Part shown: piece by piece, positions 59,584-60,885 of the stretch | How the letters are laid out: each line of letters opens with the position of its first letter | Position numbering within the stretch: the stretch's first letter is position 1 | Assembly: GCA_017651425.1 (NCBI GenBank) | Contig: JAGCCZ010000052.1 | Coordinates: forward strand, 1 to 60,885 | Origin: Bacteroidales bacterium | GTDB lineage: Bacteria > Bacteroidota > Bacteroidia > Bacteroidales > WCHB1-69 | Reading direction: 5' to 3' | DNA: 60,885 nt | Position numbers and translations under genes: made by a program | Notes under the pieces: generated by a model | Told to the model about the DNA's origin: nothing | Databases searched by the model: none | The model's input: only the letters and a program-made list of their open reading frames with translations

Positions 59584-60885
59584 TTATCGGCGGTTCACGA
59601 TGAATTTGCGTGAGACTGTCCGGTTATTGTCGAATTCAATCTTTACAACATACTGCCCTGCGGCGAATGGAGACACATCCACCCTCTGCAGGTTCCCGAC
59701 ATTTCCTTCCTTCACAAAGACAATCTGGCCGTCAGCATTATAGATCCAGATCTTTCGCATATTGTCGCCTTTAATGTTGAGAACTGTGCTGGTCGGGTTC
59801 GGAAAGATCTCCATGCCGGTCAGGTCGCGGTCATCGATACTGACCGTGATGGTCAGGTGCAACGTCACCACGGAGTCACAGCCGTCAACCGTCTGCAACG
59901 TCTGGGTATAGTCGCCCGATTCACAATAGATTTCAGAATTCCATTCGTAACAGGAATCGGTGGTGGTGATGGCAAAGTCAGAAGCAGTAGAGCTGTGGAT
60001 GGTCAGGTGCAGGGTGTCGACACTGGCGCAGCCGTTGGCATTGTTATAAGCGTAGGTGTAGGTTCCTGACGTGGTGTATGTTTCACCGTGCCATACAAAG
60101 CTTTCGCAGGCACTCTCGGTTTCCACATTGTGTGTGCCGGGAAGGAGAGACAACGTCAACGTGATGACGCTGTCGCAGCCATGAACGCTCTGCAACGTGT
60201 GGGTGTAGGTGCCCGCCGTGGTGAGCGTCTGTCCATAGAAATTGTAGCTGCTACCCTCGCAGATCTCATCGGCAACCGGCGTGTTGAAGGTCGGGTTCAC
60301 AGTCAATGTCAACGTGATGACACTGTCGCAGCCGTGAACGGTCTGCAGCGTGTGTGTGTAGGAACCCGCTGTGGTAAGCGTCTGCCCGAAGAAGTTATAA
60401 CTGCTGCCTTGACAAATCTCAGCGGCAACCGGTGTGTTGAAGGTCGAGTTCACCGTCAAGGTCAACGTAATGACACTGTCACATCCGTGGACAGATTGTA
60501 ACGTATGGGTGTATGTGCCCGCCGTGGTGAGCGTCTGTCCGAAGAAATTGTAGCTGCTACCCTCGCAGATCTCATCGGCAACCGGCGTGTTGATGACAGA
60601 ATTTGTCGTCAGCGTCAGCGTGATGACACTGTCGCAGCCGTGGACGGTCTGCAGCGTGTGGGTATAGGTACCCGCTGTGGTGAGGATCTGCCCGAAGAAG
60701 TTGTAGCTGCCGCCGTTGCAAATTCCCGCCGTGACGGGGATGTTATAGACGGGGTCCACCGTCAAGGTCAGCGTGATGACACTGTCGCAGCCGTGGACGG
60801 TCTGCAGCGTGTGGGTATAGGTACCCGCTGTGGTGAGGATCTGCCCGAAGAAGTTGTAGCTGCCGCCGTTGCAAATTCCCGCCGT
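59584..60885 (-). CDS. T9SS-exported repeat surface protein, 5' part missing
   Basis: The C-terminal 434 residues of a large secreted protein; the frame is open to the window edge, so the start is off the window. At least five 51-residue repeats are visible (153-nt period), each with GSSYNFFGQTLTTAGTYTHT followed by VHGCDSVITLTLTVN, then two divergent repeats with single variations. Two units at 60628-60733 and 60781-60885 are identical over at least 104 nt, showing recent duplication. The end is a type A T9SS sorting domain: EIFPNPTSTVLNIKG, IWIYNADGQIVF, GQYVVKIEFDNN. It is probably a cell-surface adhesin or gliding-type protein. Confidence 0.85.
   Translation of the reverse strand, partial: TAGICNGGSYNFFGQILTTAGTYTHTLQTVHGCDSVITLTLTVDPVYNIPVTAGICNGGSYNFFGQILTTAGTYTHTLQTVHGCDSVITLTLTTNSVINTPVADEICEGSSYNFFGQTLTTAGTYTHTLQSVHGCDSVITLTLTVNSTFNTPVAAEICQGSSYNFFGQTLTTAGSYTHTLQTVHGCDSVITLTLTVNPTFNTPVADEICEGSSYNFYGQTLTTAGTYTHTLQSVHGCDSVITLTLSLLPGTHNVETESACESFVWHGETYTTSGTYTYAYNNANGCASVDTLHLTIHSSTASDFAITTTDSCYEWNSEIYCESGDYTQTLQTVDGCDSVVTLHLTITVSIDDRDLTGMEIFPNPTSTVLNIKGDNMRKIWIYNADGQIVFVKEGNVGNLQRVDVSPFAAGQYVVKIEFDNNRTVSRKFIVNRR

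Noticed and set aside
60121..60885. CRISPR or noncoding tandem repeat
   Set aside because: The 153-nt period keeps the reading frame and encodes a clear beta-repeat protein with a T9SS end.
1..60885. Insertion sequence, prophage or integrative element
   Set aside because: No transposase, integrase, recombinase or terminal inverted repeats were recognised on either strand.

Overview
The window reads as chromosomal DNA of an uncultured-type, anaerobic member of the Bacteroidota, probably Bacteroidales. The evidence is consistent across the window: Bacteroidota-type promoter -7 boxes (TAnnTTTG, e.g. 5844-5851, 8196-8203, 28067-28074, 39865-39872) with almost no Shine-Dalgarno sequences; a type IX secretion (T9SS) core operon (porP-gldK-gldL-gldM-gldN); secreted proteins with T9SS C-terminal sorting domains; energy-transducer TonB-like and Omp28-family proteins; and the order acpP-fabF-rnc. 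Tryptophanase and an [FeFe]-hydrogenase-like protein fit an anaerobic, host- or sediment-associated life. Coding DNA is fairly GC-rich and intergenic DNA is sharply AT-rich. I see no rRNA, transposase, integrase or CRISPR array.

Region 1 (1-5.6 kb, minus strand): a probable five-gene operon running murD-like ligase, thioredoxin lipoprotein, TPR-like secreted protein, free TonB C-terminal domain, YfcC-family carrier, ending at a terminator at 101-140. Just upstream are tRNA-Thr, tRNA-Tyr and tRNA-Gly, whose terminator T-run leads directly into the murD promoter. Region 2 (5.8-11.6 kb, plus strand, then a convergent gene): acpP-fabF-rnc, a T9SS-targeted Omp28-like protein, a diacylglycerol-kinase-like lipid kinase and a convergent nitroreductase. 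Region 3 (11.6-20.8 kb, minus): a heavy-metal/manganese transporter-like protein, the DRTGG / HATPase / [FeFe]-hydrogenase-like trio, a DUF3109 protein, tryptophanase, a MORN-repeat protein, an OmpH-like coiled-coil protein and RecQ. Region 4 (20.9-31.6 kb, minus): HldD/RfaD epimerase, the T9SS core operon, and upstream of it a 1152-residue outer-membrane beta-barrel candidate.

Region 5 (31.7-39.8 kb, plus): a C-terminal transketolase half; an ECF sigma factor with a small membrane protein and a CpxP/Spy-like cysteine-bearing periplasmic protein (an envelope or metal-stress module); the str operon rpsL-rpsG-fusA followed by rpsJ, which then stops at a terminator instead of continuing into rplC; tRNA-Ala; a DUF1232 protein; and a PIG-L-like protein. 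Region 6 (39.9-59.6 kb, plus): a 20-gene, tightly packed aryl-polyene-type pigment cluster. Tyrosine/aromatic ammonia-lyase and a PaaK-like ligase would make and activate the aryl starter. Two ACPs, three ketosynthases, two half-size ketosynthase-like proteins, a ketoreductase and two hot-dog dehydratases would build the conjugated chain. A methyltransferase, FAD oxidoreductase, acyltransferases, GT2 glycosyltransferase, LolA-like carrier, small DMT-like protein and MMPL exporter fused to an acyltransferase would tailor and place the lipid in the outer membrane. The window ends (59.6 kb to edge, minus) in the 3' part of a repetitive T9SS-exported surface protein.

The most noteworthy signals are the complete aryl-polyene cluster with its FjTAL-like lyase and two catalytically incomplete half-ketosynthases, and a family of heptameric tandem repeats placed immediately in front of start codons at four loci, two of them inside the pigment cluster with an identical 21-nt core. 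Also notable are the divergent [FeFe]-hydrogenase-like module, a CnrYXH-like sigma/anti-sigma/sensor trio, and the break of the str-S10 ribosomal gene order.
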